Positions 1 through 7,069 of a stretch of DNA of 12,302 nucleotides are shown one piece after another. A program made the position numbers and the translations under genes. Positions within the stretch are counted from its first letter, which is position 1; every line of letters starts with the position of its first letter. Under the pieces are notes generated by a model. That model ran no database searches and had not been told where the DNA came from. It saw only the letters and a list, made by a program, of their open reading frames with translations. The DNA is from Prevotella sp. UBA7782 (GTDB lineage Bacteria > Bacteroidota > Bacteroidia > Bacteroidales > Bacteroidaceae), in the NCBI GenBank assembly GCA_002480935.1, contig DLDC01000056.1, forward strand, positions 200 to 12,501, given 5' to 3'.

Positions 1-1418
1 TCGGCGTCGTCCATCTTGTCGGCTCCCACTATCACGCGCAGCTCACGTCCGGCCTGTATGGCGTATGTCTTTGTCACGCCAGGATAGCTCATGGCAATAG
101 CTTCCAAATCGTTGAGTCTCTTAATATAAGCTTCTACAATCTCTCGTCTTGCGCCTGGACGAGCGCCACTAATGGCATCACAAACCTGCACGATAGGCGC
201 AATAAGCGAAGTCATTTCCACCTCGTCATGGTGTGCCGCAATGGCATTTACTATATCAGGCTTCTCCTTATACTTCTCAGCTATCTTCGCGCCATATAGA
301 GCGTGCGGCAGCTCTGTTTCCTCGTCAGGCACCTTACCAATGTCATGCAGCAGTCCGGCACGCTTAGCCTTTTTGGGGTTAAGTCCGAGTTCTGCAGCCA
401 TAACAGCGCATAAGTTGGCTGTCTCACGTGCATGCTGCAACAAGTTTTGACCGTAAGACGAGCGATATTTCATTTTTCCGATGATGCGAACCAATTCTGG
501 ATGCAGGCCGTGTATACCCAAGTCTATGGCTGTACGCTTGCCTGTCTCAATAATTTCATTATCCAGTTGCTTCTTCACTTTAGCCACCACCTCTTCTATA
601 CGTGCCGGATGTATTCGTCCATCAGCCACCAGCTGATGAAGAGCCAGTCTGCAAACCTCACGGCGTATAGGGTCAAAAGCAGAAATCACAATAGCCTCTG
701 GAGTGTCATCAACCACAATTTCTACACCTGTCGCAGCTTCCAAGGCGCGTATGTTACGACCCTCTCGACCAATGATACGGCCTTTCACCTCGTCGTTGTC
801 TATGTGGAACACGCTCACAGAGTTTTCTATTGCTGTTTCGGTTGCAACGCGCTGTATAGTCTGAATAACAATTTTCTTAGCTTGTTGGTTAGCGTTTATC
901 TTTGCCTCGTCTACTATTTCGTTCACGTAGCTGGCAGCATCCAGCTTAGCCTGATCCTTCAAGCTCTCAACGAGTCTGGCCTTTGCCTCTTCGGCCGACA
1001 GTCCAGACAGCTCCTCAAGCTTTGCCCGTTCTTTCTCCTGCATCTTGTCGAGCTCGGCCTGCTTCACTTGCATGAGCTTCTTCTCGTTGTCAATATGCTG
1101 CTGCTGATTGTCTACATCCTGCTGCCGGCGTGCCATTTCTTCCTGTCTCTGTTTGAGGTTCAGCTCTTTCTGCTTGAGCCTGTTCTCGCTTTGCTGTATT
1201 TTCTGGTTGCGTTGCTGCACCTCTTTTTCCAGCTCGCTTTTCTTGTTCAGAAACTTTTCTTTCACTTCCAGGAGCTTCTTCTCCTTTATCACGTTGGCAT
1301 CCTTTTCGGCAGTAGCCATCATCTCTTTGTATTTTCCGGTCAGGATATAACGAAAGAGCATATATCCAACAGCGCCTCCCAGCACGAGAGCCACCACTGC
1401 AATGATTACATATTCCAT
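1..1418 (-). CDS. rny: Ribonuclease Y, 3' end cut by window edge
   Basis: Membrane-anchored endoribonuclease that starts decay of many mRNAs. The 472 codons visible, read from the ATG at 1418, show the whole family layout. A single N-terminal membrane segment spans residues 3-22. A long charged coiled coil rich in Lys, Glu and Gln follows, from about 25 to 190. Next come a KH RNA-binding domain, with [10 protein letters not shown] at 213-222, and an HD hydrolase domain with the metal-binding pair in LLHDIGK at His358-Asp359 and a second His-rich motif AAHHDE downstream. The family is usually about 510-520 aa, so roughly 40 C-terminal residues lie outside the window. It is the last visible gene of a minus-strand run after zapA, 30 bases away, and is probably co-transcribed with it. 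No frameshift is seen. The identification is secure. The large plus-strand open frame over this region is antisense shadow. Confidence 0.97.
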   Translation of the reverse strand, partial: MEYVIIAVVALVLGGAVGYMLFRYILTGKYKEMMATAEKDANVIKEKKLLEVKEKFLNKKSELEKEVQQRNQKIQQSENRLKQKELNLKQRQEEMARRQQDVDNQQQHIDNEKKLMQVKQAELDKMQEKERAKLEELSGLSAEEAKARLVESLKDQAKLDAASYVNEIVDEAKINANQQAKKIVIQTIQRVATETAIENSVSVFHIDNDEVKGRIIGREGRNIRALEAATGVEIVVDDTPEAIVISAFDPIRREVCRLALHQLVADGRIHPARIEEVVAKVKKQLDNEIIETGKRTAIDLGIHGLHPELVRIIGKMKYRSSYGQNLLQHARETANLCAVMAAELGLNPKKAKRAGLLHDIGKVPDEETELPHALYGAKIAEKYKEKPDIVNAIAAHHDEVEMTSLIAPIVQVCDAISGARPGARREIVEAYIKRLNDLEAIAMSYPGVTKTYAIQAGRELRVIVGADKMDDA

Positions 1419-1420
1419 TT

Positions 1421-1437
1421 ATTTAATAGCATTAAAT
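1421..1437. repeat. 17-bp AT-rich palindrome before rny
   Basis: ATTTAAT-agc-ATTAAAT forms a perfect 7-bp inverted repeat with a 3-base centre. It lies 2 bases upstream of the rny start codon, inside the zapA-rny gap. In RNA it would form a weak AU hairpin touching the translation start region. It could be chance in AT-rich spacer DNA. No promoter core is seen in this gap. Confidence 0.4.
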
Positions 1438-1448
1438 TGTTAGTATTC

Positions 1449-1745
1449 TCATTTCTTCAATGCATCCTCAATTTCCGAGGTGAGTTGTCCGAGAATACTC
1501 TGGAAGGGCGCAGTGTCGTTTCTTGCGCTTTCTTTTTCATACCGTAGAGCGATGTCAATGAAGGCCATATACAGTATTTCCTTTTCGCTTTTGCGGCCCT
1601 TGTATGCACCGGCATAGCTATTCACTGTGTCGGTGATGAGTTTGGCAGCTTTGCGATAATACTCCTCGTCCTCCTTAGGCACTCCTATAGAGAATTCGGT
1701 GTCATATACATGCAGCCTGATATGTAGTTTCGTTTCTTCCGGCAT
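1449..1745 (-). CDS. zapA: Cell division protein ZapA
   Basis: ZapA binds FtsZ filaments and promotes bundling of the Z ring at mid-cell. The 98-aa product has the usual family length. It carries the N-terminal beta-rich head (residues 5-22, LHIRLHVYDTEFSIGV), followed by the EEYYRKAAKLI helix and a C-terminal helical part (about 55-96) suited to the coiled-coil tetramer known for ZapA. The ATG at 1745 lies 11 bases after the stop of the upstream coiled-coil gene, and rny follows 30 bases downstream, so the three genes read as one operon. The order small coiled-coil protein, zapA, rny is, as I recall, common in Bacteroidales. No recognisable Shine-Dalgarno sequence is present, which is normal for this phylum. 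Confidence 0.93.
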   Translation of the reverse strand: MPEETKLHIRLHVYDTEFSIGVPKEDEEYYRKAAKLITDTVNSYAGAYKGRKSEKEILYMAFIDIALRYEKESARNDTAPFQSILGQLTSEIEDALKK

Positions 1746-1756
1746 TGGGTTCCCGA

Positions 1757-2050
1757 TTATTTCTCACTCAGCAGAGTGATGCATTTATTCACTTCCCTGA
1801 TAAGCTTGGCAATGCGCTTCTGCGCGCCTTCGACGTCGGTGTCAGTAACCTCCAGCATCTTTGCCATCTTCAGAGACTTATAGTTTTCCTGCGCCTGGGA
1901 TAGCTTTTCCTGAAGGTCTTTTATCTTCTTGTCACGCTCGTCCACCATGGCATAAAGCTCGTTATTCTCCTTTTTTAAATCCTTGTATTGGAGAATCATC
2001 TGCCTTACGCGGGTAGTAAACGTGTTAAGCTTGTCCTCATTAGCAGTCAT
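1757..2050 (-). CDS. Small coiled-coil protein upstream of zapA (ZapB-like)
   Basis: A 97-aa protein of unknown biochemical activity. Residues about 15-62 are almost entirely charged helix with heptad-like spacing (QYKDLKKENNELYAMVDERD and onwards), predicting a coiled coil. The C-terminal third (DVEGAQKRIAKLIREVNKCI) is a second amphipathic helix. There is no signal peptide or membrane segment, so it is probably cytoplasmic. It is the first gene of the operon with zapA and rny and sits directly behind a good promoter. Size, coiled-coil character and position beside zapA suggest a ZapB-like partner in Z-ring assembly. That is inference from context: gammaproteobacterial ZapB is also a short coiled coil, but low-complexity coils cannot be equated by eye. 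The start at 2050 is the only ATG placed sensibly downstream of the promoter. Confidence 0.8.
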   Translation of the reverse strand: MTANEDKLNTFTTRVRQMILQYKDLKKENNELYAMVDERDKKIKDLQEKLSQAQENYKSLKMAKMLEVTDTDVEGAQKRIAKLIREVNKCITLLSEK

Positions 2051-2070
2051 GTGTGTGCGATTTTTGCGTA

Positions 2071-2102
2071 CAAATGTAACTTAAAGTTTTGATTTAACCA
2101 AA
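2071..2102 (-). promoter_or_regulatory. Bacteroidales promoter for coiled-coil/zapA/rny operon
   Basis: On the minus strand, TTTG (2099-2102) is followed by exactly 20 bases and then TACATTTG (2071-2078). This matches the Bacteroidales -33/-7 consensus TTTG-N20-TAnnTTTG. The expected transcript start is near 2065, leaving a 5' leader of only about 15 bases before the ATG at 2050. Confidence 0.8.
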
Positions 2103-2135
2103 AGAAAGTGCAGCTTTTTTGCATTTAAGGTTCAA

Positions 2136-2768
2136 TCATTGCTTTTTTTTGTCGTCATCAGCAGGCCTTGGTTCTTTCTTTGCGAGCAGCACAACCTGAT
2201 ATACAAAGTTGGTTACCCAATGCTCTGAGAAGCCCAGTGTCTTGTTAAACTGACGGATAGCAACCACTGTCTTTATGACATCAGCCTCCTTAAAGTCATT
2301 TTTATTAAAGATGTCGCTCACCGTTTTCTCCGTCATGGCGTAGATAGCCTTCTTGAAGAAGCCAGGCACACGCAACTTAAACTTCATAAGATTGCCTATA
2401 AGCATCATGAGATCTTGGGTAAAGTTCTGGAATTGCACCAGATAGGTCTGCACGTCTTGCAGCCGGCGACAGTTCTTCTTAATACTCTTGTCTATCTCAT
2501 CAAAGAAGTCATCCTCGGTGTGATAGAGCTCTTTCATCATCTTCTTGCACTGGTTGCGCTCAGAAACGCCTAGCTTATTATTAGCCGTGGGAATATGAAA
2601 GGTAGCCTTGAAAACCCTCAGGTCGGGCACCATGGCTAGGTTGGTAATACCCAACCGAGAAGCCAGAACAGCCTGAAAATACACCCTGACGAGCGTCATA
2701 TAGTCTTCCATGCCGCCCACCTTGGCCTTTTCTTCCGTCTTATGAAATAGTCTGGATATAAAGTTCAT
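2136..2768 (-). CDS. Uncharacterised cytoplasmic 210-aa protein
   Basis: I do not recognise this family. The product is 210 aa with no signal peptide and no convincing membrane span. It is rich in Lys, Phe and Met and appears largely helical. An N-terminal segment (about 20-62) includes an apolar stretch (YFQAVLASRLGITNLAMVP). A middle segment (about 72-125) is charged and helical. A C-terminal half (about 130-195) contains FKLRVPGFFKKAIYAMTEK and a Phe/Trp-containing helix, and the end is a very polar lysine/aspartate tail. It is transcribed alone from a divergent promoter opposite rfbA and ends 33 bases before the -33 element of the next operon, so it seems monocistronic. Codon use resembles its neighbours, and the frame is intact from ATG 2768. 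It is probably a lineage-restricted conserved protein. No function is assigned. Confidence 0.85.
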   Translation of the reverse strand: MNFISRLFHKTEEKAKVGGMEDYMTLVRVYFQAVLASRLGITNLAMVPDLRVFKATFHIPTANNKLGVSERNQCKKMMKELYHTEDDFFDEIDKSIKKNCRRLQDVQTYLVQFQNFTQDLMMLIGNLMKFKLRVPGFFKKAIYAMTEKTVSDIFNKNDFKEADVIKTVVAIRQFNKTLGFSEHWVTNFVYQVVLLAKKEPRPADDDKKKQ

Positions 2769-2827
2769 AATCTACGTTTTACAGTTGTTTTATTCAATAA
2801 GGACTTCAAAGCCCTCTAAATTTTGCG

Positions 2828-2835
2828 CAAAGGTA
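2828..2835 (-). promoter_or_regulatory. Promoter -7 core for the 210-aa gene
   Basis: TACCTTTG on the minus strand matches the Bacteroidales -7 element TAnnTTTG. It predicts a start near 2822 and a leader of about 54 bases. No TTTG is found about 20 bases upstream, only a T-run, so the -33 element is weak. Confidence 0.6.
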
Positions 2836-2868
2836 CAAAAAATTCATGATAAAAAGTCGTCACACTCA

Positions 2869-2887
2869 CATATTTCTTAAAAATATG
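2869..2887. repeat. Inverted repeat between the divergent promoter cores
   Basis: CATATTT and AAATATG form perfect 7-bp arms around a 5-base centre (cttaa). The repeat lies between the minus-strand -7 core and the plus-strand -7 core of the rfbA promoter, where a regulator could act on both. Its AT-rich composition means chance is possible. Confidence 0.4.
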
Positions 2888-2911
2888 TATTATCATATAA
2901 AATTTTATTTG

Positions 2912-2919
2912 TACCTTTG
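2912..2919 (+). promoter_or_regulatory. rfbA: Promoter -7 core for the rfbA operon
   Basis: TACCTTTG matches the Bacteroidales -7 consensus. The expected start is near 2926, giving a leader of about 75 bases before ATG 3000. The sequence about 20 bases upstream has no TTTG, so a -33 contact is poor and the promoter may be weak or need an activator. Confidence 0.6.
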
Positions 2920-2979
2920 CCACGTTATAACATTACTACATGCCGGCCTTAGCATAGAAAGGCAACGACATGATTACTT

Positions 2980-2993
2980 ACATTATATAATGT
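2980..2993. promoter_or_regulatory. 14-bp perfect palindrome just before rfbA start
   Basis: ACATTATATAATGT is a perfect palindrome ending 6 bases before the rfbA ATG, inside the predicted 5' leader. It could be a repressor operator acting as a roadblock, or a small RNA hairpin at the ribosome landing site. The AT-rich sequence weakens the case. Confidence 0.4.
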
Positions 2994-2999
2994 GAAATT

Positions 3000-3887
3000 A
3001 TGAAAGGAATCGTTCTAGCAGGTGGTTCGGGCACGCGCCTCTACCCCATCACAAAAGGTGTCAGCAAGCAGTTGATACCCATTTTCGACAAACCTATGAT
3101 CTATTATCCGGTGTCTGCGTTGATGCTTGCGGGCATCAGGGACATTCTTATTATATCTACCCCTTACGACCTTCCTGGATTTCGTCGACTGTTGGGCGAC
3201 GGCCATGAGCTGGGCGTGCACTTCAGCTATGCCGAACAGCCATCACCAGATGGGCTGGCACAAGCCTTCATCATAGGAGAAGAGTTTATTGGCTCTGACA
3301 GCGTATGCCTGGTGCTGGGCGACAACATCTTTTATGGCTCGGGCTTCACAGGTTTGTTGCGGCAAAGCGTGGCCACAGCCGAGAAAGAAGGCAAGGCTAC
3401 TGTATTCGGCTATTACGTCAACGACCCTGAACGCTACGGCGTAGCCGAGTTTGACAATGAAGGCAACTGCCTGAGCATAGAAGAGAAACCCGCTCACCCC
3501 AAGTCTAATTATGCAGTGGTGGGCCTCTACTTCTATCCCAACAGCGTGGTAGAAATAGCCAAGAACATCAAGCCGTCGGCACGTGGCGAGCTGGAGATAA
3601 CCAGCGTGAACCAAGAATACCTGAGGCACAACGAACTGAAGGTACAGACGTTGCAGCGTGGCTTTGCATGGCTCGACACCGGCACACACGACAGTCTTTC
3701 AGAGGCCAGCACCTTCATAGAGGTGATAGAAAAACGGCAGGGACTCAAGGTAGCCTGCTTGGAGGAAATAGCCTTTAAGCAGGGATGGATAACAGCCGAG
3801 AACCTCAAAGAGCTGGCCAAACCTATGCTGAAGAACGGCTACGGAAAGTATTTGCAGCAATTGGCAGAGGAAAATCTGACCAAGTAG
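3000..3887 (+). CDS. rfbA: Glucose-1-phosphate thymidylyltransferase
   Basis: Also called RmlA. It joins dTTP and glucose-1-phosphate to make dTDP-glucose, the first step to dTDP-L-rhamnose and other deoxysugars for surface polysaccharides. It is a cytoplasmic, usually tetrameric enzyme. The 295-aa length is standard. The nucleotide-binding signature GGSGTRLYP is at 8-16, followed by the conserved KQLIP at 23-27. PDGLAQA (83-89), the metal-binding Asp108 in [12 protein letters not shown] at 161-164, ARGELEIT at 194-201 and [10 protein letters not shown] at 224-233 are all in place, so the enzyme should be active. The start follows the leader palindrome. It is first in a plus-strand operon, 52 bases before the polysaccharide co-polymerase. 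The partner genes rfbB, rfbC and rfbD are not beside it. Identity is secure. Confidence 0.97.
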   Translation: MKGIVLAGGSGTRLYPITKGVSKQLIPIFDKPMIYYPVSALMLAGIRDILIISTPYDLPGFRRLLGDGHELGVHFSYAEQPSPDGLAQAFIIGEEFIGSDSVCLVLGDNIFYGSGFTGLLRQSVATAEKEGKATVFGYYVNDPERYGVAEFDNEGNCLSIEEKPAHPKSNYAVVGLYFYPNSVVEIAKNIKPSARGELEITSVNQEYLRHNELKVQTLQRGFAWLDTGTHDSLSEASTFIEVIEKRQGLKVACLEEIAFKQGWITAENLKELAKPMLKNGYGKYLQQLAEENLTK

Positions 3888-3939
3888 CCCATCACCCACC
3901 ACACGATATTAACAAAAAAGATAATACACCTATCTAAGA

Positions 3940-6459
3940 ATGGAAGAAATAAAGAGAAAGGGTACAGCAGCCGAGAATGCCAAAGAGGAGCTCGAAGAAG
4001 GTAAGGCGTCATTCGACTTTACCACCATCTATACCATTCTGGTGCTCAACTGGAAGTGGTATGTACTGTCGCTTATCATCTTTCTGGGCCTGGCAGCCAT
4101 CTATCTGCGCTATACCACGCCCATTTATCAGACATCTGCCAAGATTCTTATCAAGGACAACAACGGCAACGGCGGAGGCAGCTCACTGAAAAACTCACAG
4201 AGCCTCGGACTGATAACCAACTCTAATGGTCTTGACAATGAGATTGAGATACTGCAATCGCACTCACTGGCCGAGGAGGCAGTGAGGGATTTGAAGCTAT
4301 ACGTAACTTATTCAACCAAAGGCCGTGTGAACGACAGGTTGCTTTATAAGACTCAACCGCTCAACGTAGACATCGACCCGCTGCACCGCGAGAAGCTCAA
4401 CTGCTCTATTTCGCTCACCATCACACGCACCAGCAACGGCTACGACGTGAAAGGCATCTACTCGGTGCCCACAGCCGACAATATGTGTGAAGGGCCCTTC
4501 TCACTCAACCGAACCCTAACGAGCCTGCCGGCTACAATATACACACGGGCCGGAAACATCAGCATAGACGATAACAACGTGGCACAGCAAATGGAAAACG
4601 GCGAGGTGCTCAACGTGAACATTGTGTCGCCACGCATGGCATGCCAAAAATATGCTGGTGAACTGTCGGTAGCGGCTGACAAGACGGCATCATCCATTGC
4701 CCTGCTCTCTATGACAGACGAGTCGGCAGCACGCTCTATGGATTATCTCAAGCAGCTCGTGGTGGTATATAACCGCCAGGCCAACGATGACAAGAACGAG
4801 ATAGCCAAACGAACAGAAGAATTTATCAATGGTCGTTTGAACAAGATCAACGCCGAACTGGGAAAGACAGAAGGCGAACTGCAAAACTATAAGGAAGCCA
4901 ACGGGATGGTGCAACTCGACATGAACGCCGGCAGCAGCTTCCAGAACCAGAACCAGTACGAGCAGCAACTGGCTCAACAGGAAACGCAGATTGAGCTGCT
5001 CAACAACATAGCCGATTTCATGAAGCAGTCGGGACGCCGCTTCCAGGTACTGCCGTCTAATGTAGGCCTGCAAGATCAGAGCTCAACAAATCTCATCAAC
5101 AAATACAACGAGTTGGTACTTGAGCGCAACAGACTCTTGCGCAGCGCCTCTGAGAACTCGCCGGTTGTAGAACCTATCACCGACCAGCTACGCGACTTGA
5201 ACGTCAACATCAGGCGCGCCATAGACCAAGCACGCAAGAGCCTGCTCATACAGCGTGACGCTATTGCGGCACAATATGAGAAGTATAATGCTCAGGTAGC
5301 CCAGACTCCTAGACAAGAGAGGCAAATGAACCAGATGGGACGCCAGCAGGAAGTAAAGTCGGGCCTCTATCTGATGCTCTTGCAAAAGCGTGAGGAAAAC
5401 AGCATATCACTGGCTGCAACAGCCGACAAGGGCAAGCTGATAGACGATCCGCAGTATGGCGGACAGGTAAGCCCCAAGAAGAGCATGGTGTATGGCATTG
5501 CTTTGGCCGTGGCTTTGCTGCTGCCGTCGCTCATATTCTTCCTCATGCAGTTCTTCAGATATAAGATAGAAGGTCACGACGACGTGGCTAAGCTCACCAA
5601 ACTGCCCATTCTGGCGGATGTGGCCGTGGCCAGCGAGACCGCCAAGACAAAGGCCGACATCGTGGTGCATGAGAATGTGAACAACCAAATGGAGGAAATC
5701 TACCGCTCCATGCGAACCAACTTGCAGTTCATGCTCAAGGAGGGTGAGAATACGGTTATGTTCACTTCTACCACATCAGGTGAGGGAAAGACATTCAACT
5801 GTGCCAACCTTGCCGTGTCGTTCGCACTGCTTGGAAAGAAAGTATTGCTTGTAGGACTTGACATTCGTAAGCCCCGTCTGGCCGAACTCTTCGAGATTCC
5901 CGACCATCATCACGGCATCACGCCCCTGCTGCTGAAGGAGAATCCTTCGCAAGAAGAAGTGAACGAGCAGATATTGTCCTCAGGCATCAACAGTAATCTA
6001 GACCTGCTCATGGCCGGACCTATACCGCCCAACCCCACCGAGCTCATCGCCCGGCCGTCGCTCGACAAGATTTTCAACTTGCTCAAGACAGAGTATGACT
6101 ATATATTGATAGACACCGCGCCCGTTGGTCTGGTTACCGATACCCTGGAAGTGGGTCGTGTGGCCAACGCTACGGTCTATGTGTGCCGTGCCGACTATAC
6201 CGAGAAGTCAAGCTTCGAACTTATCAACGAGCTGTCAAAAGAAAAGAAGTTGCCCAATATGAGCATCGTCATCAATGGCATAGACATGTCGAAGAAGAAG
6301 TATGGCTACTATTATGGCTATGGCAAATATGGCAAGTATGGTCGCTACGGTCACTACGGCCATTATGGCAGTTATGGCAGTTACGGAAGCTACGGCCGTT
6401 ATGGCAACTACAGCTCCAGCCACTATGGCAACCCCAAAGACAATTCAGTGAAACGATAA
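3940..6459 (+). CDS. Wzz/BY-kinase polysaccharide co-polymerase (Wzc/Ptk-like)
   Basis: Inner-membrane protein that controls polysaccharide chain length and export through cycles of tyrosine autophosphorylation. The Wzz-type domain starts with a first membrane segment at about 38-57. A large periplasmic part follows, with coiled coil at about 285-320 and 420-450, then a proline/glutamate motif TPRQERQM at 456-463 and a second membrane segment at about 516-538. The cytoplasmic kinase has Walker A SGEGKT (613-618), Walker A' VLLVGLDIRKP (635-645) and Walker B ILIDTAP (722-728). The tail (788-830) holds 16 tyrosines in Tyr-Gly repeats, the presumed phosphorylation cluster. At 839 aa it fuses co-polymerase and kinase in one chain, as in Wzc; Porphyromonas Ptk1 is a likely relative. 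It lies 52 bases after rfbA with no promoter core between them, so co-transcription is expected. The matching outer-membrane Wza-type exporter is not in the window. Confidence 0.95.
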   Translation: MEEIKRKGTAAENAKEELEEGKASFDFTTIYTILVLNWKWYVLSLIIFLGLAAIYLRYTTPIYQTSAKILIKDNNGNGGGSSLKNSQSLGLITNSNGLDNEIEILQSHSLAEEAVRDLKLYVTYSTKGRVNDRLLYKTQPLNVDIDPLHREKLNCSISLTITRTSNGYDVKGIYSVPTADNMCEGPFSLNRTLTSLPATIYTRAGNISIDDNNVAQQMENGEVLNVNIVSPRMACQKYAGELSVAADKTASSIALLSMTDESAARSMDYLKQLVVVYNRQANDDKNEIAKRTEEFINGRLNKINAELGKTEGELQNYKEANGMVQLDMNAGSSFQNQNQYEQQLAQQETQIELLNNIADFMKQSGRRFQVLPSNVGLQDQSSTNLINKYNELVLERNRLLRSASENSPVVEPITDQLRDLNVNIRRAIDQARKSLLIQRDAIAAQYEKYNAQVAQTPRQERQMNQMGRQQEVKSGLYLMLLQKREENSISLAATADKGKLIDDPQYGGQVSPKKSMVYGIALAVALLLPSLIFFLMQFFRYKIEGHDDVAKLTKLPILADVAVASETAKTKADIVVHENVNNQMEEIYRSMRTNLQFMLKEGENTVMFTSTTSGEGKTFNCANLAVSFALLGKKVLLVGLDIRKPRLAELFEIPDHHHGITPLLLKENPSQEEVNEQILSSGINSNLDLLMAGPIPPNPTELIARPSLDKIFNLLKTEYDYILIDTAPVGLVTDTLEVGRVANATVYVCRADYTEKSSFELINELSKEKKLPNMSIVINGIDMSKKKYGYYYGYGKYGKYGRYGHYGHYGSYGSYGSYGRYGNYSSSHYGNPKDNSVKR
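6301..6429 (+). repeat. Tyr-Gly tail-coding repeat of the BY-kinase
   Basis: A run of 6- and 9-base units of the form TAYGGC-NNN inside the 3' end of the kinase gene encodes successive Y-G-X triplets. It gives 16 tyrosines in 43 residues, with X mostly Lys, Arg, His or Ser. Third bases vary between units (tat/tac, ggc/gga/ggt), so the protein pattern seems selected, although the repeat could still change length by slippage. Confidence 0.85.
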
Positions 6460-6478
6460 TTCGGCACAAGCCGCTAGT

Positions 6479-6526
6479 AAGGAGAAAGAAAGTCACAGCC
6501 CAGGCCAGGGTGCTTTCTCTCTCCTT
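6479..6526 (+). terminator. Long hairpin between kinase and HAD genes
   Basis: AAGGAGAAAGAAAG (6479-6492) can pair with CTTTCTCTCTCCTT (6513-6526) over 14 positions with one mismatch. The 20-base loop can pair further (CCC with GGG). The following bases are an alternating TA run rather than a T-run, so it may be a weak terminator, an attenuator or an RNA-stabilising hairpin. No promoter core is seen before the next gene, so some readthrough is likely. Confidence 0.55.
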
Positions 6527-6564
6527 ATATATATAATAAGGTAAGAAGATTAATAAAAGACAAG

Positions 6565-7002
6565 ATGATAATAGCTGTTGATTTTGACGGAACAATAGTA
6601 GAACACAGATACCCCAAGATAGGCGACGAGCTGCCTTTTGCTACAGAAACGCTCAAAATGCTCATCAAAGACGGGCACAGGCTTATTCTCTGGAGCGTGA
6701 GAGAGGGCGAGTTGCTGCAAGAGGCTGTAGACTGGTGCCACCAAAGAGGCGTAGACTTTTATGCTGTAAACAAAGACTATCCTGAGGAAAACGGCACCAC
6801 CAACAACAATCACTTCTCACGCAAGATTAAGGCCGACATATTTATAGACGACCGAAATATGGGCGGACTGCCTGATTGGGGAGAGATTTATCAGATGATA
6901 AGCCATCATCAGACGTGGCGCGAGCGCATAGCCGAGGCTTATCATCGCGATCTGGGACAAGAAAGACAACCCAAGAAGAAGCATTGGTGGTCTAGAGGCT
7001 AA
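6565..7002 (+). CDS. Small HAD-superfamily phosphatase-like protein
   Basis: A compact haloacid-dehalogenase-fold protein of 145 aa, probably a phosphohydrolase of unknown substrate. Motif I is DFDGT at 6-10, with nucleophile Asp6 and acid/base Asp8. Motif II is the Ser in LILWSVREG (Ser44). A lysine for motif III lies in SRKIKAD (85-91), and motif IV is IFIDDRN (92-98). There is no room for a cap domain, so a small or phospho-polymer substrate is plausible. The C-terminus (about 132-145) is basic and ends with two tryptophans. It resembles small Bacteroides HAD proteins of unknown function. It follows the co-polymerase gene by 105 bases across a hairpin and may act in sugar-phosphate metabolism for the same polysaccharide, but that rests only on position. 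Confidence 0.88.
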   Translation: MIIAVDFDGTIVEHRYPKIGDELPFATETLKMLIKDGHRLILWSVREGELLQEAVDWCHQRGVDFYAVNKDYPEENGTTNNNHFSRKIKADIFIDDRNMGGLPDWGEIYQMISHHQTWRERIAEAYHRDLGQERQPKKKHWWSRG

Positions 7003-7022
7003 TGCTCTCCTTAGATATGAGG

Positions 7023-7069
7023 GGCTTCATCTCCTTTCTTCTTCAAGCAAGAGGTACGGAGATGAAGCC
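7023..7069 (+). terminator. Strong hairpin terminator between converging genes
   Basis: GGCTTCATCTCC (7023-7034) and GGAGATGAAGCC (7058-7069) pair perfectly over 12 bases around a 23-base loop. On the plus strand the stem is followed by TTATTTGTTTATAT, which fits termination of the rfbA/kinase/HAD transcript. The stem directly abuts the stop codon of the opposing gene. The minus-strand T-run is absent, so it would stop the opposing transcript less well. Confidence 0.75.

Noticed and set aside
432..1547. 371-aa plus-strand open frame
   Set aside because: It lies antisense to rny and zapA, both of which have clear family motifs. Its leucine/cysteine-rich product is the usual shadow of a coiled-coil gene.
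2104..2135. Possible terminator after the 210-aa gene
   Set aside because: Only a TGCA/TGCA pairing is present, with no adequate stem before a T-run on the minus strand.
3243..3689. 148-aa minus-strand frame within rfbA
   Set aside because: It is antisense to conserved rfbA motifs and has no features of its own.
6235..6423. Minus-strand frame encoding an Ala/Val/Ile-rich, membrane-like peptide
   Set aside because: It is the complement of the Tyr-Gly repeat of the kinase; the hydrophobicity is a by-product of repeat codons.
6301..6429. Short repeats considered as a CRISPR-like array
   Set aside because: The 6-9 base units are in frame inside a gene and have no spacers.
6183..6536. 117-aa Trp/Leu-rich plus-strand frame
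   Set aside because: It is a frame-shifted reading of the kinase tail with no start context of its own.
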